From NCBI RefSeq assembly GCF_946221635.1, contig NZ_CAMIHB010000009.1, positions 1-64,000 of the forward strand: DNA of 64,000 nt. Direction: 5' to 3'. The notes beneath the pieces were generated by a model. It saw only the letters and a list, made by a program, of their open reading frames with translations, had not been told where the DNA came from and searched no databases. Made by a program: the position numbers and the translations under genes. Of the stretch, positions 34,474-43,708 are shown piece after piece. How positions within the stretch are numbered: position 1 is the first letter of the stretch; each line of letters begins with the position of its first letter. This DNA is from an uncultured Rhodoferax sp. (GTDB lineage Bacteria; Pseudomonadota; Gammaproteobacteria; Burkholderiales; Burkholderiaceae_C).

Positions 34474-35583
34474 TTACCTGGCCAGCCAGCCTATGCCGTG
34501 GGCGTGCAGGCTTTGCACGTAGAGGCGGTCTTTGGTTTCGGTAACGGCCGTGGTCTCGGGGTAGGCGCCGCTGGGGTCCTGCAGATCAGCGACCACCTTG
34601 CCGTCTTCGGTAAAGGCCATCACGTGGCCATAGGTCTTGGGAATGGGCCACAGCGCCCGCGGCAGGCGCAGTGTGAGGCTGCGTAGCCAGGGTGTTTGCG
34701 CCAGCTTGTCGATGGTGGGGTTGCGCGGCTTGGCAAAGCCCAGCCAGATCTTGCCGTCCAGCCCACGCATCAGGTTGTCGGGGTAGCCCGGCAGGTTGTC
34801 CAGCAGCACGCTGGCCTGGGCGCTGGGTTGGTTGGCCAGGGTGCCAATGTCGAGGTTGTTGGCCGTGGTGGCGATTTTCCAGACGCGGTACTTGCCGGTC
34901 TCGTTGACGAACAGGCTTTGCCCGTCCTGGCTCAGTGCCACGCCGTTGGCAAAGCTGATGCCCTTGGCCACCACGCGCGTGGTCTTGCTGGCGGGGTCGT
35001 ATTCGAGGATGCGCCCGGTGCTGGCCTGCTCCAGGATGTCGAGCACGCTGGCTTCAAACGTGCCGCCCCAGTCCTTGGGTGCAAAGCGGGTGGACGCATC
35101 GCTCAAATACATCTTGCCGCTCGGAGCCACCACCACCGCATCGGCGTAGCGGATGGGGTCGTTGTTGATGTGGTCGGTCAGCACGGCGACCTTGCCTTCG
35201 GGGCTGATGGACAGCAGTCCCTTCATGGCATCGGCCGCAATGAGGTAGCCCTTGGCATCAAAGTCAAAGCCCAGCACGCGCCCGCCGGTATTGGCAAACA
35301 CCTGCTGCGCGCTGCCATCGGCGTTCATGCGCAGGATGTTGCCACTGAGTACCGTGGTGTAGAGCTTGCCGTCCGGGCCAAACTGGATGTGCTCGGGGCC
35401 CACCTCGCCCTGGAGGTCGATCATGTGCAGCTTGGCCAACCGGGTGTTGACGGCATGCGGGCCGGTATAGCCCGCGTCTACAGGCGCTTGCCAGGCCACG
35501 GGGGCCACGGGCACAGGCCAACTCAACAGGTAGACGACCAGCAGCGTCAGCAGCGCGGCCACGCAGAGTGCAATTCTTTTCAA
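34474..35583 (-). CDS. Strictosidine synthase-like / SMP-30-type beta-propeller protein
   Basis: 369 residues with an N-terminal membrane anchor or uncleaved signal (IALCVAALLTLLVVYLLSW). Propeller blades include GPEHIQFGPDGKLYTTVLSGNILRMNADG, GFDFDAKGYLIAADAMKGL and TNGV-like FANGVALSQDGQSLFVNE, and LPGYPDNL is a conserved turn in this family (APMAP and arylesterase-like). It faces the periplasm. The substrate is unknown; hydrolase or lactonase activity is typical of relatives. Confidence 0.9.
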   Translation of the reverse strand: MKRIALCVAALLTLLVVYLLSWPVPVAPVAWQAPVDAGYTGPHAVNTRLAKLHMIDLQGEVGPEHIQFGPDGKLYTTVLSGNILRMNADGSAQQVFANTGGRVLGFDFDAKGYLIAADAMKGLLSISPEGKVAVLTDHINNDPIRYADAVVVAPSGKMYLSDASTRFAPKDWGGTFEASVLDILEQASTGRILEYDPASKTTRVVAKGISFANGVALSQDGQSLFVNETGKYRVWKIATTANNLDIGTLANQPSAQASVLLDNLPGYPDNLMRGLDGKIWLGFAKPRNPTIDKLAQTPWLRSLTLRLPRALWPIPKTYGHVMAFTEDGKVVADLQDPSGAYPETTAVTETKDRLYVQSLHAHGIGWLAR

Positions 35584-35653
35584 GGCAAGGTCTCCCGCTT
35601 TTTATTTTGAGGGGTAATTGTGGGGGCGAAGGCTGCGCGCTGCACGCCAGGCT

Positions 35654-37108
35654 TCAATCCGGCAACAAAGGCGGGGTGGTTTTTTTCGGGTTGGCCTGGG
35701 CATCTGCCAGCGCGGCGCTGAGTTGGGCGTAGGCACTGCGCAGTTCACCCGCACGGGCAGCCATCTGCGCCTCGTGCTCCGCGGCCGCGGCGCGCATGTC
35801 ATTGGCATGCTGCAGGGCCTGGTGTTCCAGTTGGGTGCTGCGGTTGTGGGTCGCGACGGCCTGGTCGCGGCGTTGCAGCGCGGCGCGCGCCACGCGGTCA
35901 AACCAGGGCTTCCAGATGGGGGGCACGGGCGGAGGGCGTTTGATGGCGGGGCCTTCGGTCTGTTGCACGTACTCAGCCAGTTGCAGGGCCGGCAGGGTGT
36001 AGCGCTGCGCCAGCCACAGGCAAGCGCCCAGCAGCGCCAACACAGCGGCCACACCGGTCACCAGCATGGGCACCATCTGTTGCAGGGTCTGGCGCATCAG
36101 CATGCCGTTGGGCGCATGGATCAGCAGGCTCCAGTCGGTGCCGCGCAGCGCCAGACGCATCCAACCGGCTTCGGGTGTGTAGGGGCCTGCGGGCAGGGCG
36201 GCGTCCTTGGTGGCACCACTGGTAATCACCTGCCCCTGGCCGTTGACCACCCAGGCCTGTCCCATGGGCAGGGCGCGCTGCACCAGCACGTTGTGCAGTG
36301 CCTCCAGTGTCAGGTCGGCCCCCACCAGGCCGACATAGCGCTCGCCGCTGTACACCGGCGCCAGCACGGAGACCACGCCTGTCTTCTTGACGGGATCGGT
36401 GTGGGCTGCGGTCCACACCAGTTCCTTCTGCGGATTGCGGGCCGGGCCGGCCGCGTCCAGTGGTGTGGTGCCACCGGCGTCCCACAGCGCAGCCAGGGCC
36501 GCACCCATGTCGGCCTTGCCTGTGGCAGTCAGCAGTTCATCGCGTGGCTGTGCGGGGTAGACCCAGCGCCATTGTTTCTGGGCGTCATAGAAGTAGCTCG
36601 ACGACAGGCGCTGGTGCTGGCCGTGCGACGCACTGACCTGGCCCAATGCGCCCATGGGCGCTTCCACGCCACGTCGGTAGGCCATGGCATCGCCGTTGGG
36701 GTCCACATGGACGGAGCCCACTTCCTTCACCAGCTCCTGCGGCAGGCGGTCCCAGGGCGCGTCGCGCAGCGGGGCCAGGTTGCGCCGCTCCAGCCGGTCT
36801 ACCAGCGTGTTGTCGGCCAGCAGGGGTTGGCGCAGATTGCGCTCCGTGGTCTGGCGCATGGTGGCTACATGGCTGCGCGCCACGTCCAGCGTGTCGTTCA
36901 GCGCCAGCTGCAGCTGCACAGCCTGACTGCTGAGCGACCACCACAGCGCGGCGCGCTGTTTGGCATACACGCTCCAGCCGTAGAGCAGCACGGCCAGGGC
37001 GAACAGGCCGACCACCAGGGCGAGCGCAGTGGTGTGGCGGCGTCGGATCAAACGCGCCGACGGCGCCGGCGTTTCCTGGGGGGGGGCGGTGTCAGACATG
37101 GGCACCAT
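35654..37108 (-). CDS. Orphan Cache-domain membrane sensor with C-terminal coiled coil
   Basis: 484 residues; the start may instead be ATG 37099. A transmembrane segment at about 29-48 is followed by a large periplasmic dCache-like domain (SSSYFYDAQKQWRWVYPAQPRDEL, SVLAPVYSGERYVGLVGADLTLEAL), a second membrane segment (about 355-377), and a charged coiled coil to the C-terminus. There is no kinase, GGDEF, EAL or MCP signalling tip. It therefore looks like a sensor that works through a partner protein. It is between the strictosidine-like gene and ftsY on the same strand but about 70 bp from each, so not clearly in an operon. Confidence 0.85.
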   Translation of the reverse strand: MVPMSDTAPPQETPAPSARLIRRRHTTALALVVGLFALAVLLYGWSVYAKQRAALWWSLSSQAVQLQLALNDTLDVARSHVATMRQTTERNLRQPLLADNTLVDRLERRNLAPLRDAPWDRLPQELVKEVGSVHVDPNGDAMAYRRGVEAPMGALGQVSASHGQHQRLSSSYFYDAQKQWRWVYPAQPRDELLTATGKADMGAALAALWDAGGTTPLDAAGPARNPQKELVWTAAHTDPVKKTGVVSVLAPVYSGERYVGLVGADLTLEALHNVLVQRALPMGQAWVVNGQGQVITSGATKDAALPAGPYTPEAGWMRLALRGTDWSLLIHAPNGMLMRQTLQQMVPMLVTGVAAVLALLGACLWLAQRYTLPALQLAEYVQQTEGPAIKRPPPVPPIWKPWFDRVARAALQRRDQAVATHNRSTQLEHQALQHANDMRAAAAEHEAQMAARAGELRSAYAQLSAALADAQANPKKTTPPLLPD

Positions 37109-37179
37109 TGTGGCCCATGTGCTGGAGTGCGCGGCCAGCGGTCTGCGTCAGTGGCCGTGCTGACCGGCTGTGCGGCGGA

Positions 37180-38304
37180 TCAGGCCAGCAGCGCCTGCGC
37201 AAACTCCCGCGCGTTGAAGGTTTCCAGCTCGTCGAGCTTTTCGCCCACGCCGATGAAGTAAACAGGAATGGGTCGTTCGCGGGCGATGGCGGCGAGCACG
37301 CCGCCCTTGGCGGTGCCGTCGAGTTTGGTGACGATGAGGCCGGTCAGGCCCAGCGCGTCGTCAAAGGCCTTGACCTGGGCCACAGCGTTTTGCCCGGTGT
37401 TGCCGTCGATGACCAGCAGCACCTCGTGCGGAGCTGTGCCCTCGGCCTTGGCGATGACGCGCTTGATCTTCTTGAGCTCTTCCATCAGGTGCAGCTGCGT
37501 GGGCAGTCGGCCTGCCGTGTCGATGAGTACCACGTCCTTGCCACGGGCCTTGCCGGCGCTGACCGAGTCGTAGCTCACGGCGGCAGGATCGCCGCCTTCC
37601 TGGCTGACGATCTCCACGGTGTTGCGGTCGGCCCAGACGGTGAGCTGCTCGCGTGCCGCGGCGCGGAAGGTGTCGGCCGCAGCCAGCAGCACGCTGGCGC
37701 CGCTGTCGGCCAGGTGCTTGGTGAGTTTGCCGATGCTGGTGGTCTTGCCCGCGCCATTGACACCCGCCACCATGATGACGGTAGGCGTGTGCTCGCCAAT
37801 GACCAGCGGCTTTTGCAGGGGCTGCAGCAGCTCGGTGAGCTCGGCAATCAGGATGTTCTTGAGCGCGGTGGGGTGGGTCACGCCGGTGGCCTTGACCTTC
37901 TTGCGCAGCGCATCGGTCAGCAGCTGGGTGGCGGACACGCCGGTGTCGGCCATGAGCAGGGCGCCTTCCAGATCCTCGTACAGCGCTTCGTCAATCTGGC
38001 TGCCACCGAACACGCCGGAGATGCTGCTGGCCGTCTTGCCCAGGCCGGCCTTGAGCTTGTCCAGCCACTTTTGCCGCTCGGGCGGCGCGGCGCTGGGAAC
38101 GGGAATCTCGATGGGGGCAACCAGGGCGCTGCCAATCAGCGAGCCCGCGGCAGGTGTGCTGGAGGGGGCGCTGGCAGGGGCGGGCGACGGTACTGGGGCA
38201 GGCGCCGCGGCGGCGTCAGCCTGTGGGGCTGCGGCGGGCGGCGTGGCCTCTACCGGAGCCGGGGCGGGTGTAGACGAAAACTTTTTCTTGAAAAAACTGA
38301 ACAT
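37180..38304 (-). CDS. ftsY: Signal recognition particle receptor FtsY
   Basis: 374 residues from ATG 38304 (MFSFFKKKF). An Ala/Pro-rich N-terminal extension of about 70 residues precedes the NG domain. GTPase motifs: GVNGAGKTTSIGKL (P-loop), DTAGRLPTQ and TKLDGTAKGG. FtsY docks ribosome-SRP complexes at the membrane. The acidic A domain common in enterobacteria is replaced here by a neutral Ala-Pro stretch. It is divergent from the M16 peptidase gene with only 29 bp between start codons. Confidence 0.97.
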   Translation of the reverse strand: MFSFFKKKFSSTPAPAPVEATPPAAAPQADAAAAPAPVPSPAPASAPSSTPAAGSLIGSALVAPIEIPVPSAAPPERQKWLDKLKAGLGKTASSISGVFGGSQIDEALYEDLEGALLMADTGVSATQLLTDALRKKVKATGVTHPTALKNILIAELTELLQPLQKPLVIGEHTPTVIMVAGVNGAGKTTSIGKLTKHLADSGASVLLAAADTFRAAAREQLTVWADRNTVEIVSQEGGDPAAVSYDSVSAGKARGKDVVLIDTAGRLPTQLHLMEELKKIKRVIAKAEGTAPHEVLLVIDGNTGQNAVAQVKAFDDALGLTGLIVTKLDGTAKGGVLAAIARERPIPVYFIGVGEKLDELETFNAREFAQALLA

Positions 38305-38333
38305 GGGGGCCGTTCTTAGAATCACAGCATTCT

Positions 38334-39770
38334 ATGAAACACCCATTCCACAGGCTGGGTTGGCGCGGGCTGGCCCGCCGCCTGCCCCTGGCGCTTGCGC
38401 TGCTTCCCCTCCCATTCCTCGCCACCGCCCAGACCGTGCCGCCGGTCGAGGCCCAGCAGTTCACGTTGAAAAACGGCATGGCCCTTATCGTCAAACCCGA
38501 CCGGCGCGCGCCCACGGCGGTGCACATGCTGTGGGTGCGCGTGGGGGCCATGGATGAGGTGGACGGCGCCAGCGGCGTGGCCCATGTGCTGGAACACATG
38601 ATGTTCAAGGGCACGCCCACGGTGAAGGCGGGCGACTTTTCACGCCAGGTGGCGGCCCTGGGCGGGCGGGAAAACGCCTTCACGGCCAAGGACTACACGG
38701 GTTACTACCAGCAGATTCCGTCCAATCGCCTGGAAGATGTGATGCGCCTGGAGTCGGACCGCTTTGCCCACAACCAGTGGAGCGACGAGGTCTTTGCCAA
38801 GGAACTGGAGGTGGTGAAGGAGGAGCGCCGCTTGCGCACCGAAGACAAGGCCCACGCCCGCCTGCACGAAGCGATGGATGCGGTGGTCTACCTGGCCAAC
38901 CCCTACCGCCGCCCCGTGGTGGGCTGGATGAGCGACCTGGACAGCCTGACGGCCGACGACGCACGCGCTTTCTACCAGCGCTGGTACACGCCCAGCAACG
39001 CCGCCGTGGTGGTGGCGGGGGACGTGGATGTGGCGCAGGTGCGCGCCCTGGCCGAACGCTACTACGGCAGCCTGCCGGTGCACGCCGTGCCAGCGCGCAA
39101 GCCGCGCGACGAGCCGGAGCAAACCGGCATGCGCCGGCTGGATTTCAAGGCCCAGGCCGAGCAGGCCTATGTGGCGCTGGCCTTCAAGGTGCCTGGGCTA
39201 ACGCCCACGTCGCTGGCCGACGACGGCCCTGCCGCGCAGGACGCGCTGGCGCTGACCGTGCTGTCGGCCGTGCTCAGCGGCTACGATGGCGCCCGCCTGC
39301 CGCGGGCGCTGACGCTGGAAGCCGATTCGGTGGCGGACAACGCGGGCGCCTACTACGGCCTCAGTGGCCGCGGCCCGCAGTTGTTCACGCTGTACGGCGT
39401 GCCGGCCGCCGGCAAGACGGCTGCGGCGGTCGAGCAGGCCCTGCGCGCGCAGATCGCCCTGGTGGCCAGGGACGGCGTGACCGAGGCTGAACTGGCTCGG
39501 GTGAAGAACCGCTGGGTGGCGGGCGAGGTCTACAAGCAGGACAGCGTGTTCAACCAGGCGCGTGCGCTGGGCGTGAACTGGATCACCGGCTACCCGCTGG
39601 GCAGCGACCAGCGCCTGCTCCAGCGTCTGCGTGGCGTGACGGCGGCCCAGGTGCAGGCCGTGGCGGCCAGGTACTTTGGTGACGATGCCCTCACCGTGGC
39701 CACCCTGTTGCCCCAGCCCGTGGACACCACCCGCAAGCCCCGCCAGGCCCTCCCCGGCAGCCGCCACTGA
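38334..39770 (+). CDS. M16-family zinc peptidase, catalytic subunit type
   Basis: 478 residues with a signal peptide (RLPLALALLPLPFLATA-Q). The zinc-binding HxxEH motif is present in AHVLEHMMFKGT, with the downstream Glu about 70 residues later (EVVKEERRLR). This is the pitrilysin/mitochondrial-processing-peptidase fold. In Betaproteobacteria it usually stands beside a second M16 gene and ftsY, as here. The pair probably forms a periplasmic heterodimer that degrades or processes peptides. The next gene starts 15 bp after the stop. Confidence 0.95.
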   Translation: MKHPFHRLGWRGLARRLPLALALLPLPFLATAQTVPPVEAQQFTLKNGMALIVKPDRRAPTAVHMLWVRVGAMDEVDGASGVAHVLEHMMFKGTPTVKAGDFSRQVAALGGRENAFTAKDYTGYYQQIPSNRLEDVMRLESDRFAHNQWSDEVFAKELEVVKEERRLRTEDKAHARLHEAMDAVVYLANPYRRPVVGWMSDLDSLTADDARAFYQRWYTPSNAAVVVAGDVDVAQVRALAERYYGSLPVHAVPARKPRDEPEQTGMRRLDFKAQAEQAYVALAFKVPGLTPTSLADDGPAAQDALALTVLSAVLSGYDGARLPRALTLEADSVADNAGAYYGLSGRGPQLFTLYGVPAAGKTAAAVEQALRAQIALVARDGVTEAELARVKNRWVAGEVYKQDSVFNQARALGVNWITGYPLGSDQRLLQRLRGVTAAQVQAVAARYFGDDALTVATLLPQPVDTTRKPRQALPGSRH

Positions 39771-39784
39771 GATTTCGAACACCC

Positions 39785-41125
39785 ATGACTACTATCAAAT
39801 CAGTAGCTGCTCGCGCAATATTGACGGGGGCTACAGCCCTGTTTTTCATAAATCCTGCCTGGGCGGGCATTCCCATCCAGCAGTGGACACAGGCCAGTGG
39901 CGCGCGCGTCTACCTGGTGGAGAGTCCGGCCATTCCCATGGTGGACGTGCAGATCGACCTCGATGCCGGCAGCCGCCGCGACCCCGCCGACAAACCGGGC
40001 CTGGCCAATCTCACCGCCGCCGGAACCGCCAATGGCGTGCGCGCGACAACCACCGAGCCCGCGCTGGACGAGCACCAGCTCGGTGAGGCCTGGGCGGATC
40101 TGGGCGCCTCCTTTGGCGGCAGTGTCAGCGCCGACCGCATGAGTTTCGCGCTGCGTTCGCTCACCTACCCGGACCTGTTGGACAAGGCGGTGCGCCTGGC
40201 GGCGCGCCAGCTCGGCGAACCTTCGTTTCCCGAAGCGCCCTGGCTGCGCGACCGACCCAAGCTCATCGCCAGCCTGAAGGAGGCCGACACCCGCCCCGCC
40301 ACGCTGGCCGGGCGTGCCTTCAGCCAGGCGGTGTACGGCACGCATCCGTATGGTTGGGAGATGAACGAGGCGGGCCTGCTGCGCACCAGCGTGGCGGACA
40401 TGCGCGCCTTGCACGCCCGTGCCGTGCGCGCCTGCGATGCCAAGGTCAGCATCGTGGGGGCATTGAACCGCGCCCAGGCCGATGCGCTGGTGACCCAGCT
40501 GTTTGCGCGCCTGCCCGCCGGCCGCTGCACCCCGCAGCCTGCGGTGCCCGAGGTCCAGCCGCTGGCGGCCGCGTCGGAGCAACGCATTCCCTTTGCTTCC
40601 GCCCAGGCCCAGGTGCTGCTGGGGCAGCCCGGCTACAAGCGCAATGACCCCGACTTCTTCGCGCTGCTGCTGGGCAACCACATCCTGGGCGGCGGTGGCT
40701 TCAGCTCGCGGCTGACCGAAGAGGTGCGCGAGAAGCGCGGTCTGACCTACAGCGTCTACAGCGGTTTCTCGCCCGGCCTGCATGCGGGCGCCTTCAGCAT
40801 CGGTTTGCAGACCCGGCCCGACCAGGCTGAGCAGGCCCTGGGCCTGGTGCGCGAGGTGCTGGCGAAGTTTGTGGCCGAGGGGCCGACCGAGAAAGAGCTG
40901 CGCGCCGCCAAGGACAACCTGATAGGCGGTTTTGCGCTGCGTCTGGACAGCAACCGCAAGCTGCTGGACAACGTGGCCAACATCGCCTGGAACGGCTTGC
41001 CGCTGGACTATCTGGACAGCTGGACGCAGCGCATGGAGAAGGTCAGTGCAGCGGAGGTACGCGCCGCCTTTGCACGCGTGCTGCAGCCGCAGAAGATGGC
41101 CACGGTGGTGCTGGGCGCTCCTTAA
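39785..41125 (+). CDS. M16-family peptidase-like protein, non-catalytic partner; signal peptide made from a repeat
   Basis: 446 residues. Two M16 domains are recognisable (GLANLTAAGT..LGASFGGSVSADRMSF and ILGGGGFSSRLTEEVREKRGLTYSVYSGF), but HxxEH is absent: the equivalent place reads EPALDEHQLGEA. It is thus the inactive beta-type subunit that pairs with the upstream catalytic M16 protein. Its N-terminus, KSVAARAILTGATALFFINPAWA-G, is a normal signal peptide, but residues about 2-21 are encoded by copy 5 of the dispersed repeat read in antisense. The original signal sequence seems to have been replaced or built from the repeat. Confidence 0.94.
   Translation: MTTIKSVAARAILTGATALFFINPAWAGIPIQQWTQASGARVYLVESPAIPMVDVQIDLDAGSRRDPADKPGLANLTAAGTANGVRATTTEPALDEHQLGEAWADLGASFGGSVSADRMSFALRSLTYPDLLDKAVRLAARQLGEPSFPEAPWLRDRPKLIASLKEADTRPATLAGRAFSQAVYGTHPYGWEMNEAGLLRTSVADMRALHARAVRACDAKVSIVGALNRAQADALVTQLFARLPAGRCTPQPAVPEVQPLAAASEQRIPFASAQAQVLLGQPGYKRNDPDFFALLLGNHILGGGGFSSRLTEEVREKRGLTYSVYSGFSPGLHAGAFSIGLQTRPDQAEQALGLVREVLAKFVAEGPTEKELRAAKDNLIGGFALRLDSNRKLLDNVANIAWNGLPLDYLDSWTQRMEKVSAAEVRAAFARVLQPQKMATVVLGAP
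39788..39847 (-). repeat. Dispersed repeat, copy 5, inside the M16 signal-peptide coding region
   Basis: The minus strand reads GGCTGTAGCCCCCGTC then AATATTGCGCGAGCAGCTAC and TGATTTGATAGT. It covers codons about 2-21 of the gene at 39785, which is read on the opposite strand to the repeat consensus. Confidence 0.85.
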
Positions 41126-41126
41126 G

Positions 41127-41251
41127 GCCCCCACGCTCCGCCGCTGCGCGGGTCGCTGCCCCCCAAGGGGGCTAATTTCCCTTGGGGCGCACCGGCGGGA
41201 AATTGCCTTTCGTCCTCCTATACCTCCAAAGCTTTACCGCTGCGCGGGTCG
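41127..41251. repeat. Second dispersed repeat family, GC-rich, with nested hairpins
   Basis: The gap between the M16 gene and the diguanylate cyclase gene begins GCCCCCACGCTCCGCCGC (41127-41144), also found inverted at 54101-54118 between mutY and rapZ. CCGCTGCGCGGGTCG occurs at 41141-41155 and again at 41237-41251. GCCCCCCAAGGGGGC and CCCTTGGGGC form strong hairpins that may act as terminators or REP-like elements. Confidence 0.7.
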
Positions 41252-41274
41252 TTGATCGGGCCCAGCAGCGAAAC

Positions 41275-41973
41275 CTAATGCAGCTCCATCAGGCCGGAGG
41301 CCTTGCAGTCGTACATGCCGCGATCGGCAATGTCCAGGAGTTCGTCCAGGTCGGTGCCATGGCGGGGGAACAGGCCAAAGCCCACGCTGGCCCCCACGCT
41401 GACGCGGCCCGAGCCGGGCAGCTCGATGGGCTCGGACACCGCCGCAATGAGCTTGCGGCCGATGTGGACCAGCTCGTCCGGGTCTTCAAACGATTCGATG
41501 AGCAGCACGAACTCGTCGCCGCCAATGCGGGCCACGGTGTCCGAGGCGCGCACCGTGCTCAGCAGGCGCAGGGCCACGGCGCGCAGCACCATGTCACCGG
41601 CGGCGTGGCCATAGGTATCGTTGATGGCCTTGAAGCCATTGAGGTCCACCATCAGCAAGGCAAATGGCACTTTCTTACGTTTGGAGCGCTCCAGCGTGAG
41701 CTGGAAGCGGTCCGCCAGCAGCAGGCGGTTGGCCAGGCCGGTCAGGTTGTCGGTAAAGGCCTGGCTCTTGAGCTGCTGGGTGTTGCGTTCCAGGGTGGCA
41801 ATTTCGCGCTGCAAAGCGGCCTGCTGGCGCAGCGCCTTGCGCAGCCGCAGACCCAGGCGCACCAGTGCCAGCGCCAAGGGCAGCAGCGCCAGGTAGGGAG
41901 ACAGGGCCAGGCACGCCGCAGCCGCCAGCAGGGCCCATGCTTCCCATCGGAAATGGTGGAGCAAAGACTTCAT
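41275..41973 (-). CDS. GGDEF diguanylate cyclase
   Basis: 232 residues from ATG 41973 (a longer start at 42033 is possible). Two adjacent hydrophobic stretches (about 8-40) anchor it in the inner membrane, then a short coiled coil leads to the GGDEF domain: NLTGLANRLLLADRF, LLMVDLNGFKAINDTYGHAAGD, and the active site RIGGDEFVLL. An RxxD inhibitory I-site (RASD) sits five residues before GGDEF. It makes cyclic-di-GMP from GTP, opposing the HD-GYP phosphodiesterase at 3368. Single gene, convergent with the M16 pair. Confidence 0.93.
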   Translation of the reverse strand: MKSLLHHFRWEAWALLAAAACLALSPYLALLPLALALVRLGLRLRKALRQQAALQREIATLERNTQQLKSQAFTDNLTGLANRLLLADRFQLTLERSKRKKVPFALLMVDLNGFKAINDTYGHAAGDMVLRAVALRLLSTVRASDTVARIGGDEFVLLIESFEDPDELVHIGRKLIAAVSEPIELPGSGRVSVGASVGFGLFPRHGTDLDELLDIADRGMYDCKASGLMELH

Positions 41974-42074
41974 CTGCGGTCCATTCTCCGATGGGCATCT
42001 AGGGTTTGTACTAGGTAATTTGTTACCAAACATGTCGCCCGCCTGCACCGCGGCCCATGCGGTAAGCTGCTTGC

Positions 42075-42692
42075 ATGAAAGCCAACGTCCCGTCCTCCCG
42101 CGCCACTGCGCGCGCGCCGCGTCCCCGTTCCGCACAAAGCCACGAAATCCGCATCATTGGCGGGCAGTGGAAGCGCACCAAGCTCAAGGTGGCCGACAAG
42201 CCCGGCCTGCGTCCCACGCCCGACCGCGTGCGCGAAACCGTCTTCAACTGGCTGGGCCAGGAGCTCGATGGCCTGCGCTGCCTGGATGCCTTTGCGGGCA
42301 CTGGCGCGCTGGGGCTGGAGGCTGCGTCCCGCGGCGCCGCACAGGTACTGCTGGTGGAGCAGGACGGAGCCCTGGTGGAGCAGCTCAAGGCGCTGCAGGC
42401 GCAGCTCAAGGCCGAGGCTGTGCGTGTGCAGCGTGGCGACGGTATTTCCGCGCTGCGCCAGGCCGCCCCCGGCAGTCTGGACGTGGTCTTCATCGACCCG
42501 CCGTTTGATGCGGGCCTGTTCGACTCCGCCCTGCAGGCCGGTGTGGCCGCGCTGGCGCCCGAGGGCTGGATTTATCTGGAAGCGCCGACGGCCTACACCG
42601 ATGAACAGCTGGCACCGCTGGGGCTGGTGCTGCACCGCCACCTCAAGGCCGGCATGGTGCATGCCCACCTGCTGCGCCGCACCGCCGCATAA
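42075..42692 (+). CDS. rsmD: 16S rRNA (guanine966-N2)-methyltransferase RsmD
   Basis: 205 residues, with IRIIGGQWKRTKL at the front, SAM-binding CLDAFAGTGALGLEAASRGA and the catalytic DVVFIDPPFDAGL. RsmD methylates G966 of 16S rRNA during small-subunit assembly. It is next to coaD on the same strand, the usual bacterial pairing, with 23 bp between stop and start. Confidence 0.96.
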   Translation: MKANVPSSRATARAPRPRSAQSHEIRIIGGQWKRTKLKVADKPGLRPTPDRVRETVFNWLGQELDGLRCLDAFAGTGALGLEAASRGAAQVLLVEQDGALVEQLKALQAQLKAEAVRVQRGDGISALRQAAPGSLDVVFIDPPFDAGLFDSALQAGVAALAPEGWIYLEAPTAYTDEQLAPLGLVLHRHLKAGMVHAHLLRRTAA

Positions 42693-42715
42693 TTTCTGCA
42701 TCCTCTGGAGTGCCC

Positions 42716-43204
42716 ATGACCGATTCCGTGATTGCCGTGTTTCCTGGCACCTTCGACCCCATCACCCTGGGCCACCAGGACCTGATACGCCGCTCTGCCG
42801 GCTTGTTTGGTACCGTCATCGTGGCCGTCGCTGCCGCCCACCACAAGAAAACCCTGTTCACCCTGGACGAGCGCCTGGCCCTGGTGCGTGAGGTGTTTGC
42901 GTCTGTGGGCAATGTGCGGGTAGAGAGCTTTACCGGCCTGGTGCGCGACTTTGCCGTGGCCCAAGGCGCCCGGGCCATGGTGCGCGGCGTGCGTTCGGTG
43001 ACGGATTTTGACTATGAGGCCCAGCTCGCCGGCATGAACAAATCGCTGGCCCCGGAGGTGGACACTGTCTTTCTCACGCCGGACTCGCGTTATCAGTTCA
43101 TCTCGAGTACGCTGGTGCGTGAGATCGCCACGCTCAAGGGGGATGTCGCCCCCTTCGTGGCCCCCGTGGTCCATGCCCGCCTGATGGACAAGTTAGCCAC
43201 CTGA
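42716..43204 (+). CDS. coaD: Phosphopantetheine adenylyltransferase CoaD
   Basis: 162 residues from ATG 42716 (CTGGAG 5 bases upstream; a GTG two codons earlier overlaps that site). Nucleotidyltransferase motif FPGTFDPITLGHQDL with T/HxGH, then MVRGVRSVTDFDYEAQLAGMN and FISSTLVREIA. It makes dephospho-CoA from 4-phosphopantetheine and ATP, the fourth step of coenzyme A synthesis. Downstream are a universal-stress protein and a ferredoxin gene on the same strand. Confidence 0.97.
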   Translation: MTDSVIAVFPGTFDPITLGHQDLIRRSAGLFGTVIVAVAAAHHKKTLFTLDERLALVREVFASVGNVRVESFTGLVRDFAVAQGARAMVRGVRSVTDFDYEAQLAGMNKSLAPEVDTVFLTPDSRYQFISSTLVREIATLKGDVAPFVAPVVHARLMDKLAT

Positions 43205-43222
43205 TACCGCAAGGAGGTCGCC

Positions 43223-43669
43223 ATGAAAGTTCTGTTGCCAGTGGATGGTTCGGAGTTGTCCATGGAGGCCGTACGCGTGGCCCTGCGCATGCGGCAGGAG
43301 GGGATGAACCTCACAGCCGTGTTGGCCAATGTGCAGGAACCTGCCAGCCTCTACGAGATGCTGGTGGCCCATGACCCGGATGTGATCGACCACGTGAGCG
43401 CCGAAGCCGGGCTGGACTCCTTGCAGTACGCGCGCTCGCTGCTGGATGCCGCCGGCGTGGAATACGAGTGCGAGGTGGCCAAGGGCGACCCGGCGCACAC
43501 GCTCATCGACATCAGCGAGCGCTTTGGCTGCGAGATGGTGCTCATGGGCGCGCGCGGCACCAGCAGCCTGCGCAGCGCCATGCTGGGCTCGGTGTCCAAC
43601 GAGGTGCTGCACGCCAGTGCGGTGCCCGTGGTCATTGTCAAACCCCCACAGGACGAAGAGGTATCCTGA
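43223..43669 (+). CDS. Universal stress protein (UspA family)
   Basis: 148 residues with a strong AAGGAGG ribosome site. Starts MKVLLPVDGSELSMEAV and ends with the ATP-binding GARGTSSLRSAMLGSVSNEVLHASAVPVVIVK, where G-2x-G-9x-G(S/T) is intact, so it is an ATP-binding type. General stress role. It is 18 bp after coaD and may be co-transcribed with it. Confidence 0.94.
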   Translation: MKVLLPVDGSELSMEAVRVALRMRQEGMNLTAVLANVQEPASLYEMLVAHDPDVIDHVSAEAGLDSLQYARSLLDAAGVEYECEVAKGDPAHTLIDISERFGCEMVLMGARGTSSLRSAMLGSVSNEVLHASAVPVVIVKPPQDEEVS

Positions 43670-43708
43670 CCCTGCGGCGATAATCGGGGCCATGGAGCGT
43701 GAATTGCC

